A DNA stretch of 64,000 bases from Streptomyces coeruleorubidus (GTDB lineage: Bacteria > Actinomycetota > Actinomycetes > Streptomycetales > Streptomycetaceae). Below are positions 17,665 through 25,893 of the stretch, piece after piece. Position 1 is the first letter of the stretch; each line of letters starts with the position of its first letter. A program made the translations under genes and the position numbers. The stretch is taken from contig NZ_CP118527.1 of assembly GCF_028885415.1 (NCBI RefSeq), forward strand, positions 4,526,001 to 4,590,000, read 5' to 3'. The notes beneath the pieces are model-generated. The model did not search any database, had not been told where the DNA came from, and saw only the letters and a program-made list of their open reading frames with translations.

Positions 17665-18015
17665 CTACCGGCCGCCGTTCCAGGGGCCGTACGGACCGTC
17701 GCTGCTGGAGCCGCGCCGGCTGCGGCCGCCGCCGGGGAGCGCCCGGATGGCGGGACGGACGTCGACCATGTACACGATCGTCGCGATGAGCCCGATGATC
17801 GGCAGGAACGACAGGATCGGGAAGAGCAGGTTCACCACGAAGGCGAGCCCGAGGATGATCAGCCAGAACGGCTTGGTCTTCTTGTCGGCCGCGCGGTAGG
17901 CGTCCTCCCGCCGCACGGCAGCGTCGAGCAACGCGAAGCCGCTGAAAATGATCAGGGCCATGCTCAGAAGCCACATGAACCCTGCGAAGCCCTGCATCAG
18001 CACTACGTCCACCAC
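17665..18015 (-). CDS. DUF2516 family membrane protein
   Basis: 116-aa protein with membrane segments at FAGFMWLLSMALIIFSGFAL and FWLIILGLAFVVNLLFPI plus IIGLIATIVYMVDVRPAI, ending in a Gly/Arg/Ser-rich tail. This is the conserved actinobacterial DUF2516 layout. GTG start at 18015. It follows the HBHA-like and XRE genes in the same orientation but is separated from them by a hairpin. Function unknown. Confidence 0.88.
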   Translation of the reverse strand: MVDVVLMQGFAGFMWLLSMALIIFSGFALLDAAVRREDAYRAADKKTKPFWLIILGLAFVVNLLFPILSFLPIIGLIATIVYMVDVRPAIRALPGGGRSRRGSSSDGPYGPWNGGR

Positions 18016-18056
18016 CTGACTCGGCTCGTCCCTACGCGGTCACCGTACCCGTACAA

Positions 18057-18087
18057 CGGGCCGGACACCCCCAGGGTGCCCGGCCCG
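18057..18087 (-). terminator. Hairpin terminator after HBHA-like gene
   Basis: CGGGCCGG...CCGGCCCG with an inner CACCC/GGGTG continuation and a CCA loop, one mismatch in the stem. It lies between the stop of the HBHA-like gene and the DUF2516 start, so the two are probably separate transcripts. Confidence 0.6.
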
Positions 18088-18125
18088 TGTGGTCGCTCTG
18101 TGCCGCTGTGTGCCCTGAAGCCGTC

Positions 18126-18788
18126 CTACTTGGCCGGCGGGGTGGTCTTCTTGGCGGTGGTGGCCTTGCGCGCCGGGGCCTTCTTGGCGGGGGCCTTCTT
18201 CGCCGGGGCGGTCGTGGCACCGGCGGGCTTCGGCTCCTCCTTGACCTCGACCGGCTCGGCCTTCGGCTCGACGGCCACGGCCAGCTCCTCCACGCCCTCG
18301 GCGACGTCCTCGATGCCCTCGGCGGCCTCGCCGCGCCAGGTCCGCACGGCCTGCTCGCCGTGCTCGGCGACCTTCTCGTAGGTCTCCCGGGCCTTGACGG
18401 CGTACTCGGCGGCCACGCCGACGCTGCGCAGCGCGATGTCCTGGGCGGTCTCGCCGATCTTCTTCAGGTCCGCGTCGATCGTGCTGCCGAGCTTCTTGAT
18501 GTCGACGTCGATGGAGCCGATGAACTCCGTGACCTTGTTCTGGAGGGTCTCCTGCGTCTCCTTGACGCGGGTGGTGGCCTCCTTGGCCCGGGCGGAGGCC
18601 TTCTCCTGGACGGCCTTGGTGTCGGTGTTGCGTACGGCCTCGATCCGCGCGGGGGCCTCGGAGCGCAGCTGCTCCACCAGGGCCGGCACCTTCTTGGCCT
18701 GCTGAAGGGCGAGGTCGGCGGTGCCTGCGGCGAAGTAGAGCGGGGTCGGGTCGCTGAGGGTCTTGCGCAGGTCGTCGGTGATGGCCAT
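18126..18788 (-). CDS. HBHA-like coiled-coil protein with Lys/Ala/Pro tail
   Basis: 220-aa protein. The N-terminal two thirds are charged helical coiled coil (FAAGTADLALQQAKKVPALV, then TRVKETQETLQNKVTEFIG). The C-terminal 30 residues are a basic low-complexity tail of PAKKAPAKK-type repeats. This matches mycobacterial heparin-binding haemagglutinin in layout, including the ADLAL motif near the N-terminus. In Streptomyces the protein may act in DNA or surface binding. No signal peptide is visible. It lies 89 bp downstream of the XRE gene, same strand. Confidence 0.8.
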   Translation of the reverse strand: MAITDDLRKTLSDPTPLYFAAGTADLALQQAKKVPALVEQLRSEAPARIEAVRNTDTKAVQEKASARAKEATTRVKETQETLQNKVTEFIGSIDVDIKKLGSTIDADLKKIGETAQDIALRSVGVAAEYAVKARETYEKVAEHGEQAVRTWRGEAAEGIEDVAEGVEELAVAVEPKAEPVEVKEEPKPAGATTAPAKKAPAKKAPARKATTAKKTTPPAK

Positions 18789-18877
18789 GGTGATGGTCCT
18801 CCCGGATTCTGTTTCGCTTGAGGGTTCGGCTGAGGGTGGTGTGATCCGCAGCGGTACGGCCGGTGCCCTGGTCCGGC

Positions 18878-19561
18878 TCAGCCGGCCGTCTGCTGCGGGT
18901 CGGTGTCACTGCCGCCGGTGTCCTTGCGGGCCCGGCGGGCGGCTGACGTACCGCCGGTGCCCTTACGGGCACGACGGGCGGGCGACGGTGACGTAGCGCT
19001 GTCGTCCTTGTCGTCCTTGCGCGTACGGCGGGTGGCCGACGGTGACGCGGACGCGGCGACGTCGCTGTCGCGGGTGCGGCGCTCGGCGGGCCTGCCGCCG
19101 TCGGCCGTGCGGGTTCGTCGTATCCCGGTGCCGCCGTCCGGAGCGTCCCCGTCCCTGTCCGCCTCGCCTTCGGCGACCACGAGGTCGACGACCGCGGAGC
19201 CATCGCCGGTCCCGAACCCGTTCTCCTTGCGGAAGGACTCGTAGATCTGCAACAGCACCTGCTTCTGCCGCTCGTTCAGCGTCGGGTCCGCGAGGATGAC
19301 GGCACGCGTCTCGACCTCGTCCCGGTCCCGCTCCGCGTCGAGGATGCCGGCCCGGACGTACAGCGTCTCGGCGGAGATCCGCAGGGCCTTGGCGACCTGC
19401 TGCAACACCTCCGCGCTCGGCTTGCGCAGCCCGCGCTCGATCTGGCTCAGGTACGGATTGGACACCCCGGCGGCGTCGGCGAGCTGCCGCAGCGACAGCT
19501 GCGCGTTGCGCCGCTGTTCGCGCAGGTAGTCACCGAGATTGCCGACGTTGAGCGATGCCAT
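18878..19561 (-). CDS. XRE-family regulator with long charged tail
   Basis: 227-aa protein. The N-terminal HTH (about residues 8-65: DYLREQRRNAQLSLRQLADA, then AGVSNPYLSQIERGLRKPS) is a classical Cro/C1 domain. The next segment (ADPTLNERQKQVLLQIYESF) is a conserved helix. The C-terminal 100 residues are Arg/Asp/Ser/Gly low complexity. ATG 19561 is chosen because the HTH begins at once. A perfect palindrome sits 30 bp upstream, in promoter position, suggesting autoregulation. The HBHA-like gene is a likely co-regulated neighbour. Confidence 0.9.
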   Translation of the reverse strand: MASLNVGNLGDYLREQRRNAQLSLRQLADAAGVSNPYLSQIERGLRKPSAEVLQQVAKALRISAETLYVRAGILDAERDRDEVETRAVILADPTLNERQKQVLLQIYESFRKENGFGTGDGSAVVDLVVAEGEADRDGDAPDGGTGIRRTRTADGGRPAERRTRDSDVAASASPSATRRTRKDDKDDSATSPSPARRARKGTGGTSAARRARKDTGGSDTDPQQTAG

Positions 19562-19590
19562 GGCTCCACAGTGCCGCACCGCGCTAACTA

Positions 19591-19610
19591 TTGCAAGCAC
19601 CCGCTTGCAA
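19591..19610. promoter_or_regulatory. Perfect palindromic operator upstream of XRE gene
   Basis: TTGCAAGC and GCTTGCAA flank a 4-nt ACCC spacer. On the minus strand the outer TTGCAA is near -35 and TAGTTA just downstream fits -10, so a bound protein would block the XRE promoter. The transposon end begins only 45 bp further upstream and leaves the site intact. Confidence 0.7.
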
Positions 19611-19661
19611 AAGTGCGCCACACCACGCCCCCGGGGCGCTGAGACTGAGCACGGTTGACCT

Positions 19662-19761
19662 GTCTCTGCGAAGTTGAGGCAGTCCCGGTCTTCGTGGGGC
19701 ATCCGCCCGCACGTCTCGCTCAATCTCGGGCATCTGGTGTGACGTCTCGATCAATCTGAGG
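19662..19761. repeat. Left-end transposase-binding repeats (L1-L3)
   Basis: Three directly oriented copies of the 18-bp end repeat lie at 19662-19679 (GTCTCTGCGAAGTTGAGG), 19713-19730 (GTCTCGCTCAATCTCGGG) and 19744-19761 (GTCTCGATCAATCTGAGG). Multiple spaced repeats at each end are the layout recognised by TnsB/TniA-type transposases. Confidence 0.85.
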
Positions 19762-19813
19762 TGCTGGCTTCTTCCACCCCCTCCACCTGGTCAGCGCCGA
19801 GTGGGGGTGGCTG

Positions 19814-20590
19814 GTGGAAGCGGAGGACTTCTGGCTGGAGTACGCCGACGCCCGAGGAGAGGTGCATGGCGGGCCGCTTGAGGTGATGTGGCCGACTCGG
19901 TTCGAGGCGGCCGGACAGGTGCGTGCGTTCCCGTCCTACCGCGGGCAGCGGAACTTCCCCGGCTGGTACTGGGCTGTGACCTGCTCCGAGCTGGTGGGTT
20001 ACGAGTCCTGGGTGGAACTCGGGCACTTGATGCGACTGGACGCCGAGCCGGACGTGGTGGCAGTGGCCTCGCAACCATTCCGACTGTCGTGGCGGTACGG
20101 CGGCCAGGGTCGGCGGATCAAGCACACGCCGGACTACTTCGTACGTCGGCGGGACGGCACGGCCGTGGTGCTGGACGTGCGCCCGGACGAGCGCATCGAG
20201 CCCGAGGACGCGGCGAAGTTCGCAGCGACGGCTGCGGCCTGCCCCCGGGTCGGCTGGGGCTACGAACGGGTCGGAGTGCTCGATCCGGTGTCGGTGGCGA
20301 ACCTGCGGTGGCTGTCGGGCTACCGACATCCCAGAGTTCGGCAGGAACCGGTGGCCGACGCTCTGCTGGCGGTATTCAGCGAGCCACTGGGGCTGCTGGC
20401 GGGGGCTCGGGCGGTCGGTGATCCTCTCGCGGTACTGCCGGTGCTCTACCACCTGCTCTGGCACCACGAGCTGACGACGGAGATGCGGACGGAGCGCTTG
20501 TCAGCCGCGTCGCTGGTGCGGCTGGTGCCTGCGGCCGTGAAGGAGGTGGGCTGGGATGCCGACGCGTCCGCGGCTGCTGTCGCTGGGTGA
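19814..20590 (+). CDS. TnsA-like transposon endonuclease subunit
   Basis: 258-aa protein of the TnsA-like family, which in Tn7 relatives makes the 5' strand cuts at transposon ends. A restriction-endonuclease-like core is visible: E64 in GYESWVELGH, D107 in HTPDYFVRRRDG and a DVR triad (121-123) in VVLDVRPDE, where Tn7 TnsA has QxK. The DVR variant occurs widely in actinobacterial homologues, as I recall. It starts with GTG at 19814, 53 bp inside the left repeat array, and overlaps the next gene by 35 bp. Confidence 0.85.
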   Translation: MEAEDFWLEYADARGEVHGGPLEVMWPTRFEAAGQVRAFPSYRGQRNFPGWYWAVTCSELVGYESWVELGHLMRLDAEPDVVAVASQPFRLSWRYGGQGRRIKHTPDYFVRRRDGTAVVLDVRPDERIEPEDAAKFAATAAACPRVGWGYERVGVLDPVSVANLRWLSGYRHPRVRQEPVADALLAVFSEPLGLLAGARAVGDPLAVLPVLYHLLWHHELTTEMRTERLSAASLVRLVPAAVKEVGWDADASAAAVAG

Positions 20591-22684
20591 CCGGGTCCAC
20601 TACGACGGGCGTGAGCACACCGTCGCCGCCCTGCACGGCACATCGGTTCGCCTGGTCGATGACGCCCAGGCCGCGAGCGTCGTGCTGCTCGGGCATCTGC
20701 TGGCTTCGGAGGGCTTCGCAGTGCTCAGCACCGGCCCTGCCCGCCCGCCGCTGCCCGAGGAGGGAGTACTGGACGGGCTGCCCGAGGAGGCGGCGGAGCG
20801 GGCCCGGTGGTGGCAGCGGCACCTGACCGAGCTGATGACGGGCCGCCCGGACGCGACTCCTGGCACGGCTGTGAGGCGGGAGTACGACCCGGAGGTGCAC
20901 TCGGTGCGCCAGCGGGAGTTGGCCAAGCTCGCCGAGCTGCGCGAGGCCGGTGAGGAGGTGTCTTTGAGCACCCTGCAGCGGCTGCGCACCCGTTTCGAGC
21001 GCGAGGGGGTGGCGGGGCTGGTGGACCGGCGGCTGGTCAAGCCCTCCACCGGCACGAGCCGGGCGGATCCGCGGGTGGTGGCCGCGATCGAGCAGGTCGT
21101 GAACAGCCGGACCGACGAGGCGACGGTGTCGGCGCAGGTGCTGCGGCGCAAGGTCGAACGGCTCCTGGCGGCCGAGCACGGTGCCGGAGCGGTGGCGATG
21201 CCGTCGCGGGCCGCGTTCTACCGGCTGCTGGAGGCGGTTTCGACGGGACGGCATCTGCTGGGGTCGGCCCGCACCCGCCGCTCGCTGGGCAAGCAGCCGA
21301 AGCGGATGTTCGGACAGCTGACGGCGGCCCGGCCGGGCGAGGTGATGAGATCGACTCCACGCCGCTGGACGTCATGGTGATCCACGACGACGGCGAGGTG
21401 GACCGCTGCGAGCTGACCGGGCTGGTGGACGTGGCCACCAGGACACTGGCGGCGGTGGTGCTGCGGCCGTCGACGAAGGCGGTGGACGCCGCGCTCCTGC
21501 TGGCCCGCGCGATGACACCGGAGCCGATGCGGCCGGGCTGGTCGGACGCCCTGCGCATGTCGCGCTCCGTGCTGCCCTACGCTTCGCTTCTGCCGCTGGA
21601 CGAGCGGCTGGCCCAGGCCGCCGCGAAACCAGTGATCGTCCCGGAGACGGTGGTCAGCGACCACGGCAAAGCATACATCTCGGACAAATTCCGCAACGCC
21701 TGCCGCCACTTGGGGATTTCGTTCCAGCCCGCGCACCCGAACACCCCGACCGACAAACCGCACGTCGAGCGGACGCTGGGCTCGGTGGCGACGATGTTCG
21801 CCCAGTACGTGGCCGGCTACACCGGCCGCAGCGCGGAAATGCGCGGCAAAGACCCGGCCGCGCAGGCAGCCTGGTCCGTCCACGAACTCCAGGAGCTTCT
21901 CCAGGAATGGGCCGTCGCCATCTGGCAGACCAGGCCCCATGACGGACTGCGCGACCCGCTGATGCCAGGCCGTCCGCTCAGTCCGAACGAGAAGTACGCC
22001 GCGCTGGTGTCGGCGGCCGGATACGTCCCAGTCGCGCTCAGCCAGGAGGAATACATCCAGCTCATGCCTCGCGAATGGCGGGTCATCGGCCCCAGCGGGG
22101 TGCGGATCAGCAACCGCACCTACGACGCCCACGAACTCAGCCCCTATCGGAGGCAGCCCTCGGGGGCAGGGCCGGACGGCAAGAGATGGGCAGTCCACTA
22201 CGACCCCTACGACATCTCCTGCGTCTGGGTACGCAACCACCGCGGCCAAGGGTGGATCACCGCGACCTGGCGCCACCTGCGCACTTCTCCGGTCCCGATG
22301 GGCGAGCTGGTCTTCGACCGAGCCCACCAGGTGCTGACCGAACGCGAACGACGCCGACCGCACGAGGAGGAAATCGCACAGGCCGCCGTCAAGCTGCTGG
22401 ACCGCGCGGCCGACGGTCCCGAAGGAGGAGTCGAAGGGCCCGCAGGCCAGAGCAAGGGCAGGCGCCGAGCGGTCGGTCGGCGCGACCGGAAGGTGGCCGC
22501 CCGCACCCGTGCCACCAGCACCCCCACCTGGCCTCGTCCGGAACTGCCGGCGGCCAACCAGGCACCCCAGCCCGAACCGGACCCGGACCCGGACCCCGAA
22601 GCAGCCGAGGAGAACGAAGAGGTGGCCAAGGTGGTGCCGTTGGGCATCTTCAACGCCCGTGAGGAGGCAAAACGATGGTGGTGA
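20556..22684 (+). pseudogene. tniA: TniA/TnsB-type DDE transposase, disrupted by frameshift
   Basis: Two frames together encode a Mu/TniA-type integrase. The 5' part (20556-21380) has HTH-like LSTLQRLRTRFEREGVAGLV and KPSTGTSRADPRVV. The 3' part (open from before 21347 to 22684) has the core with second catalytic Asp in VVSDHGKAYISD and Glu in KPHVERTLGSV, then a Mu C-terminal beta barrel. The first catalytic Asp (IDSTPLDV, Asp codon 21353-21355) is in the 3' frame just after the break at about 21341-21349. Total length 2129 nt is one base short of a whole number of codons, so a single-base deletion explains it. No slippery sequence is evident. Confidence 0.85.
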
Positions 22685-23703
22685 ACACGCCCGACGAACG
22701 CGAACCACCGACGGGCGACGACGAACGGATCGAACCGCCCACTTCCCTGAGCGGCTGGCGCCGTTTCGTCGAGAAGGACCCCGCGACCTTCGATCTCGCC
22801 CCGCCCAGACGCTGGGAGGCCATGGACGACAAAGCGCGCGCCGACTACGACGAGGCTCGCATCGATTACCACTCCGAACTCCAGGTCGTGCGCACATCCA
22901 CCGTCAAAGAAGTCGCCCACCAAGGGCGCCTTCTGACCTTGCTGAACCGGCGCGAGCACGGCGCCCGCCGCGGCCTGATCATCTCCGGGGAGCGCACCAC
23001 CGGGAAGACCACCGCACTGCGGCAACTCGGCCGCCTACACGAGCTTCGCATCCGACAGCGTTACAGAGACAGCCGACGCATCCCGGTGGTCTACGTGACG
23101 GCCCCGCCCAAGGGCTCGGCCCGCAAGCTCGCGCTGGAGTTCGCCCGATTCCTCAAGCTCCCGACCATTTCCCCCAGGCACAACACCGCCGACATCACCA
23201 GCTCCGTCTGCCAAGTACTCACGGAGGCCCGCACCGATCTCGTTCTAGTCGATGAGATCCACCTGATGGACCTCGCCACCATCGCGGGTGAGGAGTTGTC
23301 CGACCACCTGAAGTACTTCATCGAGCACCTGCCCGCCACATTTGTCTATGCGGGCATCGACGTCGAGCATTCCGGGCTGTTCACCGGAATCCGGGGCGGC
23401 CAGATCGCTGGCCGTTGCACACTCCTGCACACCGGCCCTTTCCCGCCCGGAGCCGAATGGGAAGGGCTGGTGGCGACCATGGAGGACACCCTCCGCCTGC
23501 ATCACCACACTCCAGGAACCCTGACCAAGCTGCACGCCTACCTCCATCAACGCACCGGTGGCATGATCGGCAGCCTCTCCCACCTCATCCGGGCCGCCGC
23601 CATCTCGGCAATCCTCGACGGCAGTGAGCGGATCACCCGCCGCCAGCTGCACACCATTCACGTCGACCACGCCAGTGAGAGCGCCTACAGGACATCGGCA
23701 TGA
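22675..23703 (+). CDS. tniB: TniB/TnsC-type AAA+ ATPase
   Basis: 342-aa ATPase that links target selection to the transposase in Tn5053/Tn7-type elements. Walker A is GERTTGKTT (about residues 105-113) and Walker B is DLVLVDEIH (about 188-196). The N-terminal 60 residues carry PPTSLSGWRRFVEKDPATFD, likely the transposase contact. The C-terminal HLIRAAAISAILDGSERITR is the AAA lid. The start overlaps the transposase stop by 10 bp and the stop overlaps tniQ by 4 bp, a coupled operon. Confidence 0.92.
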   Translation: MVVNTPDEREPPTGDDERIEPPTSLSGWRRFVEKDPATFDLAPPRRWEAMDDKARADYDEARIDYHSELQVVRTSTVKEVAHQGRLLTLLNRREHGARRGLIISGERTTGKTTALRQLGRLHELRIRQRYRDSRRIPVVYVTAPPKGSARKLALEFARFLKLPTISPRHNTADITSSVCQVLTEARTDLVLVDEIHLMDLATIAGEELSDHLKYFIEHLPATFVYAGIDVEHSGLFTGIRGGQIAGRCTLLHTGPFPPGAEWEGLVATMEDTLRLHHHTPGTLTKLHAYLHQRTGGMIGSLSHLIRAAAISAILDGSERITRRQLHTIHVDHASESAYRTSA

Positions 23704-24701
23704 CCCCATCCGCGGACCTCTACGGACCAGTCTGGCCGCTCCCCCTCACCACCACCCCCTTCCCGAACGAGACCCTGCGGTCCGACATTGCACGGCTCGC
23801 CCTGCTCAACAGGCTTCCGCCCGAACGCATACTCCGCCGCTTCTACACAGCGGAATCGCCCCGGGACAACGTGAAACTCCTAGCATCGCGCAGCGGGCAG
23901 GCCCCTCTTCTGCTGATGCGGAAATTGCCCGAGCTGGCCACTCCAGGCCCCTGGCCCCACGAGCAGTACGAAGGTCTCGCCCGCAGCTGGGCCTGCCATC
24001 CCTGCGTTGCGGCACGCACCGGACGGGACGACTGGAAAGTCGAAATTTGGGTCATCAATGGACACCACCACCTCTGTGTCAAACACCGCCGATGGACGGG
24101 CACCCACCACGGGCACTACATGGCCAACTTCGCCGGCCCCATCGACGGCCAGTTCAGCCTCAACCGGGCCCCTGAGATCGTCCACGCGCAGCGGAGGCTC
24201 CATCGGCTGTTTCGGCGGCGGACACCCCGAAGGGTTCTGGCCGCCTACCAGGAATGCGTCGACTTCTGGCGCGAGCTGGCCAAGCACGGATATGCCGTCA
24301 ACAGGACCGAACGCCTTCTCGACCTCATCGCTCCCGACGAGCCCCTTGCTCGCCAAAGTTACGCGATGCGCGAGGCCGCTCTCCTGCCAGACCTCGTCGA
24401 AGTCCTGGGGATCTACACATCTCCGGTCTGGCGCCACCGAGCTCTCGGCAGCCCCCGCGATGTTCAGCTCTTTCACCGAGAGTTCGAGCGGCGGTTGCCT
24501 CCCGAACGACGGCTGAGAACGACCGCCATCCCATGGTTCACAAGCGAAATCACACTGGTCGCGGAAAGGATCAATGAACGGATGGACGAACAGGAACGTC
24601 AACTGATGCGGGTGGCGTCGGCTGCACCAGGCACGCCAGAGTGGTGGCCTCCACTCATCATGCGCAGACTTCTGCGGCACGCCCCCTCTCATGCACGGTG
24701 A
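23700..24701 (+). CDS. tniQ: TniQ-family target-selection protein
   Basis: 333-aa protein, related to TnsD. It opens with the TniQ pattern WPLPLTTTPFPNETLRSDIA and LALLNRLPPERILRR. The zinc-finger region has CHPCVA and HHHLCVKHRRW, a C-x2-C...C-x3-H arrangement. The rest is a helical C-terminal domain. In the family TniQ/TnsD proteins choose the target site and recruit the ATPase. It ends the transposition operon. The GC and codon use are a little lower than the host's flanks. Confidence 0.88.
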   Translation: MTPSADLYGPVWPLPLTTTPFPNETLRSDIARLALLNRLPPERILRRFYTAESPRDNVKLLASRSGQAPLLLMRKLPELATPGPWPHEQYEGLARSWACHPCVAARTGRDDWKVEIWVINGHHHLCVKHRRWTGTHHGHYMANFAGPIDGQFSLNRAPEIVHAQRRLHRLFRRRTPRRVLAAYQECVDFWRELAKHGYAVNRTERLLDLIAPDEPLARQSYAMREAALLPDLVEVLGIYTSPVWRHRALGSPRDVQLFHREFERRLPPERRLRTTAIPWFTSEITLVAERINERMDEQERQLMRVASAAPGTPEWWPPLIMRRLLRHAPSHAR

Positions 24702-24845
24702 AGCACCACGTGGTCGAGGTCGAGGCGCTACCTGTCCGGCGTGGGACGAAAGGACCGCACAGAGTTGATCAGGTTCGTCAACGGTGATCATCCGTCACAC
24801 CGACTCTGCACGACATCCTGATCACTGAGGCTACTGTGTCGAGGC

Positions 24846-25490
24846 ATGAAAACGGACCAGTGGTTAGCAGACACCCGCACGTCCTACGACACGGTCGCGG
24901 TCAGCTATGCCGACCAGCTGCGCGAGGCTCTGGCCGGGGAGCCCTACCTTCGAGCAGCTCTGGCGTTGTTCGCCGAGTTGGTGCACGCCACCGGCGGCGG
25001 GCCGGTGGCGGACGTGGGCTGCGGACCTGGACACGTCACCGCTCACCTGCACGAGCTGGGCGTGGACGCGTTCGGCGTCGATCTTTCACCCGCGATGATC
25101 GACATCGCTCGGCGCGACCACCCCAGCCTGCGCTTCGAAGTCGGCTCGATGACGGACCTCCACCTCGCCGACGCTTCGCTCGCCGGCCTGCTCGCCTTCT
25201 GGTCGTTGATACACGTCCCCGACGATGCCGTCCCCACGGTCTTCAGCCACTTCCACCGGGCGCTACGCCCTGGCGGACCACTGCTGCTCGGCTTTCACGT
25301 CGGTGACGAGTCGAGGCTGAAGACGCAGGGCTACGGTGGTCGCCCGATGAACGTTTACGTCCACCGCCGCCAGCCTGACCAAGTGACGACCTGGCTTCGC
25401 GATGCTGGCTTCACGGTCGAGGCCCACATGCTCCTCGACCTTGACGAGAGCACTCCAGGGGCGGTCCTTTTTGCACACCGTCAGCCCTAG
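24846..25490 (+). CDS. Transposon cargo: class I SAM methyltransferase with TTA codon
   Basis: 214-aa methyltransferase. Motif I is VADVGCGPGHVTAHLHELGV, motif II FGVDLSPAMIDIA, motif III-like GSMTDLHLADASLAGLLAFW and post-motif RALRPGGPLLLGFHVG. The substrate is unknown. It closely resembles in pattern the chromosomal methyltransferase at 27625-28278 (shared SYDTVA, AELV, GCGPGxVTAHL, GSMT). Codon 7 (24864-24866) is TTA, so expression should depend on the bldA tRNA. TACTGT at 24832-24837 fits a leaderless -10. Confidence 0.9.
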   Translation: MKTDQWLADTRTSYDTVAVSYADQLREALAGEPYLRAALALFAELVHATGGGPVADVGCGPGHVTAHLHELGVDAFGVDLSPAMIDIARRDHPSLRFEVGSMTDLHLADASLAGLLAFWSLIHVPDDAVPTVFSHFHRALRPGGPLLLGFHVGDESRLKTQGYGGRPMNVYVHRRQPDQVTTWLRDAGFTVEAHMLLDLDESTPGAVLFAHRQP

Positions 25491-25649
25491 CTCAATCGGC
25501 AGTCCGTGTCCCCCGAACACGTCAACCACCTGATGAGCAGGCTGGCCTCATCTTGGGCGCCCAGATGGTCCGTACATCCGATGTGAGCGTGAAACCCTGA
25601 GTGCCTGTTTGCGCGGTCGGCTGATCCATCGTGGCAGCGAATACCGATC

Positions 25650-25669
25650 TTCGTGATTCATCCCACGAA
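25650..25669. promoter_or_regulatory. Inverted repeat near promoter of the Cys leader
   Basis: TTCGTG and CACGAA, perfect 6-bp arms with an 8-nt spacer, end 22 bp before the TATGGT -10 element, so they overlap the -35 region. It may be an operator; the weak -35 would fit an activated or repressed promoter. The symmetry is visible, the role inferred. Confidence 0.35.
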
Positions 25670-25703
25670 ATGGTCCGCCGACGCTGTCGGCTATGGTGAA
25701 AGC

Positions 25704-25745
25704 ATGTGTTGCTGCGCTGCCATGACCACCCGTACCGCCGCCTAG
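25704..25745 (+). CDS. Leaderless poly-cysteine leader peptide MCCCAAMTTRTAA
   Basis: A 13-codon frame, ATG TGT TGC TGC ... TAG, encodes three consecutive cysteines at positions 2-4. TATGGT at 25692-25697 places the transcription start at about the A of its ATG, so the message would be leaderless. The stop codon lies in the loop/arm of a 10-bp perfect hairpin. Leaderless short frames with tandem Cys codons act as cysteine-responsive attenuators in mycobacteria, and this one has the same features. It is too short to be significant by frame length alone; the promoter, Cys run and RNA structures are the support. Confidence 0.55.
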   Translation: MCCCAAMTTRTAA

Positions 25746-25823
25746 CGGCGGTACCCGCGGTTGCCCATAACCGAGGCCTCGTTGCTGACCCCGGCCGGGG
25801 TCAGTGCCACGACGTACCGCCGG
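25732..25823 (+). promoter_or_regulatory. Attenuator-like alternative hairpins downstream of Cys leader
   Basis: Arm A GTACCGCCGC (25732-25741) pairs perfectly with arm B GCGGCGGTAC (25745-25754). A second copy of A, CGTACCGCCG (25813-25822), is arm C and can pair with B over 9 bp instead. Between B and C lies a perfect 20-bp palindrome CTGACCCCGGCCGGGGTCAG (25785-25804). A:B and B:C are mutually exclusive. A ribosome stalled at the Cys codons or released at the stop inside A:B would decide which forms. The layout is visible; the regulatory role is inferred. Confidence 0.5.
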
Positions 25824-25893
25824 ATCAGTGTCCTGCCGGCAGCCACTCGCTTATTGCTGTGCTGCCGGGCCATCCTGCCTGATCAGGGGAGTT

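Noticed and set aside
21341..21380. Programmed ribosomal frameshift in the transposase
   Set aside because: No slippery heptamer or strong downstream structure is visible and TniA-type transposases are normally one frame.
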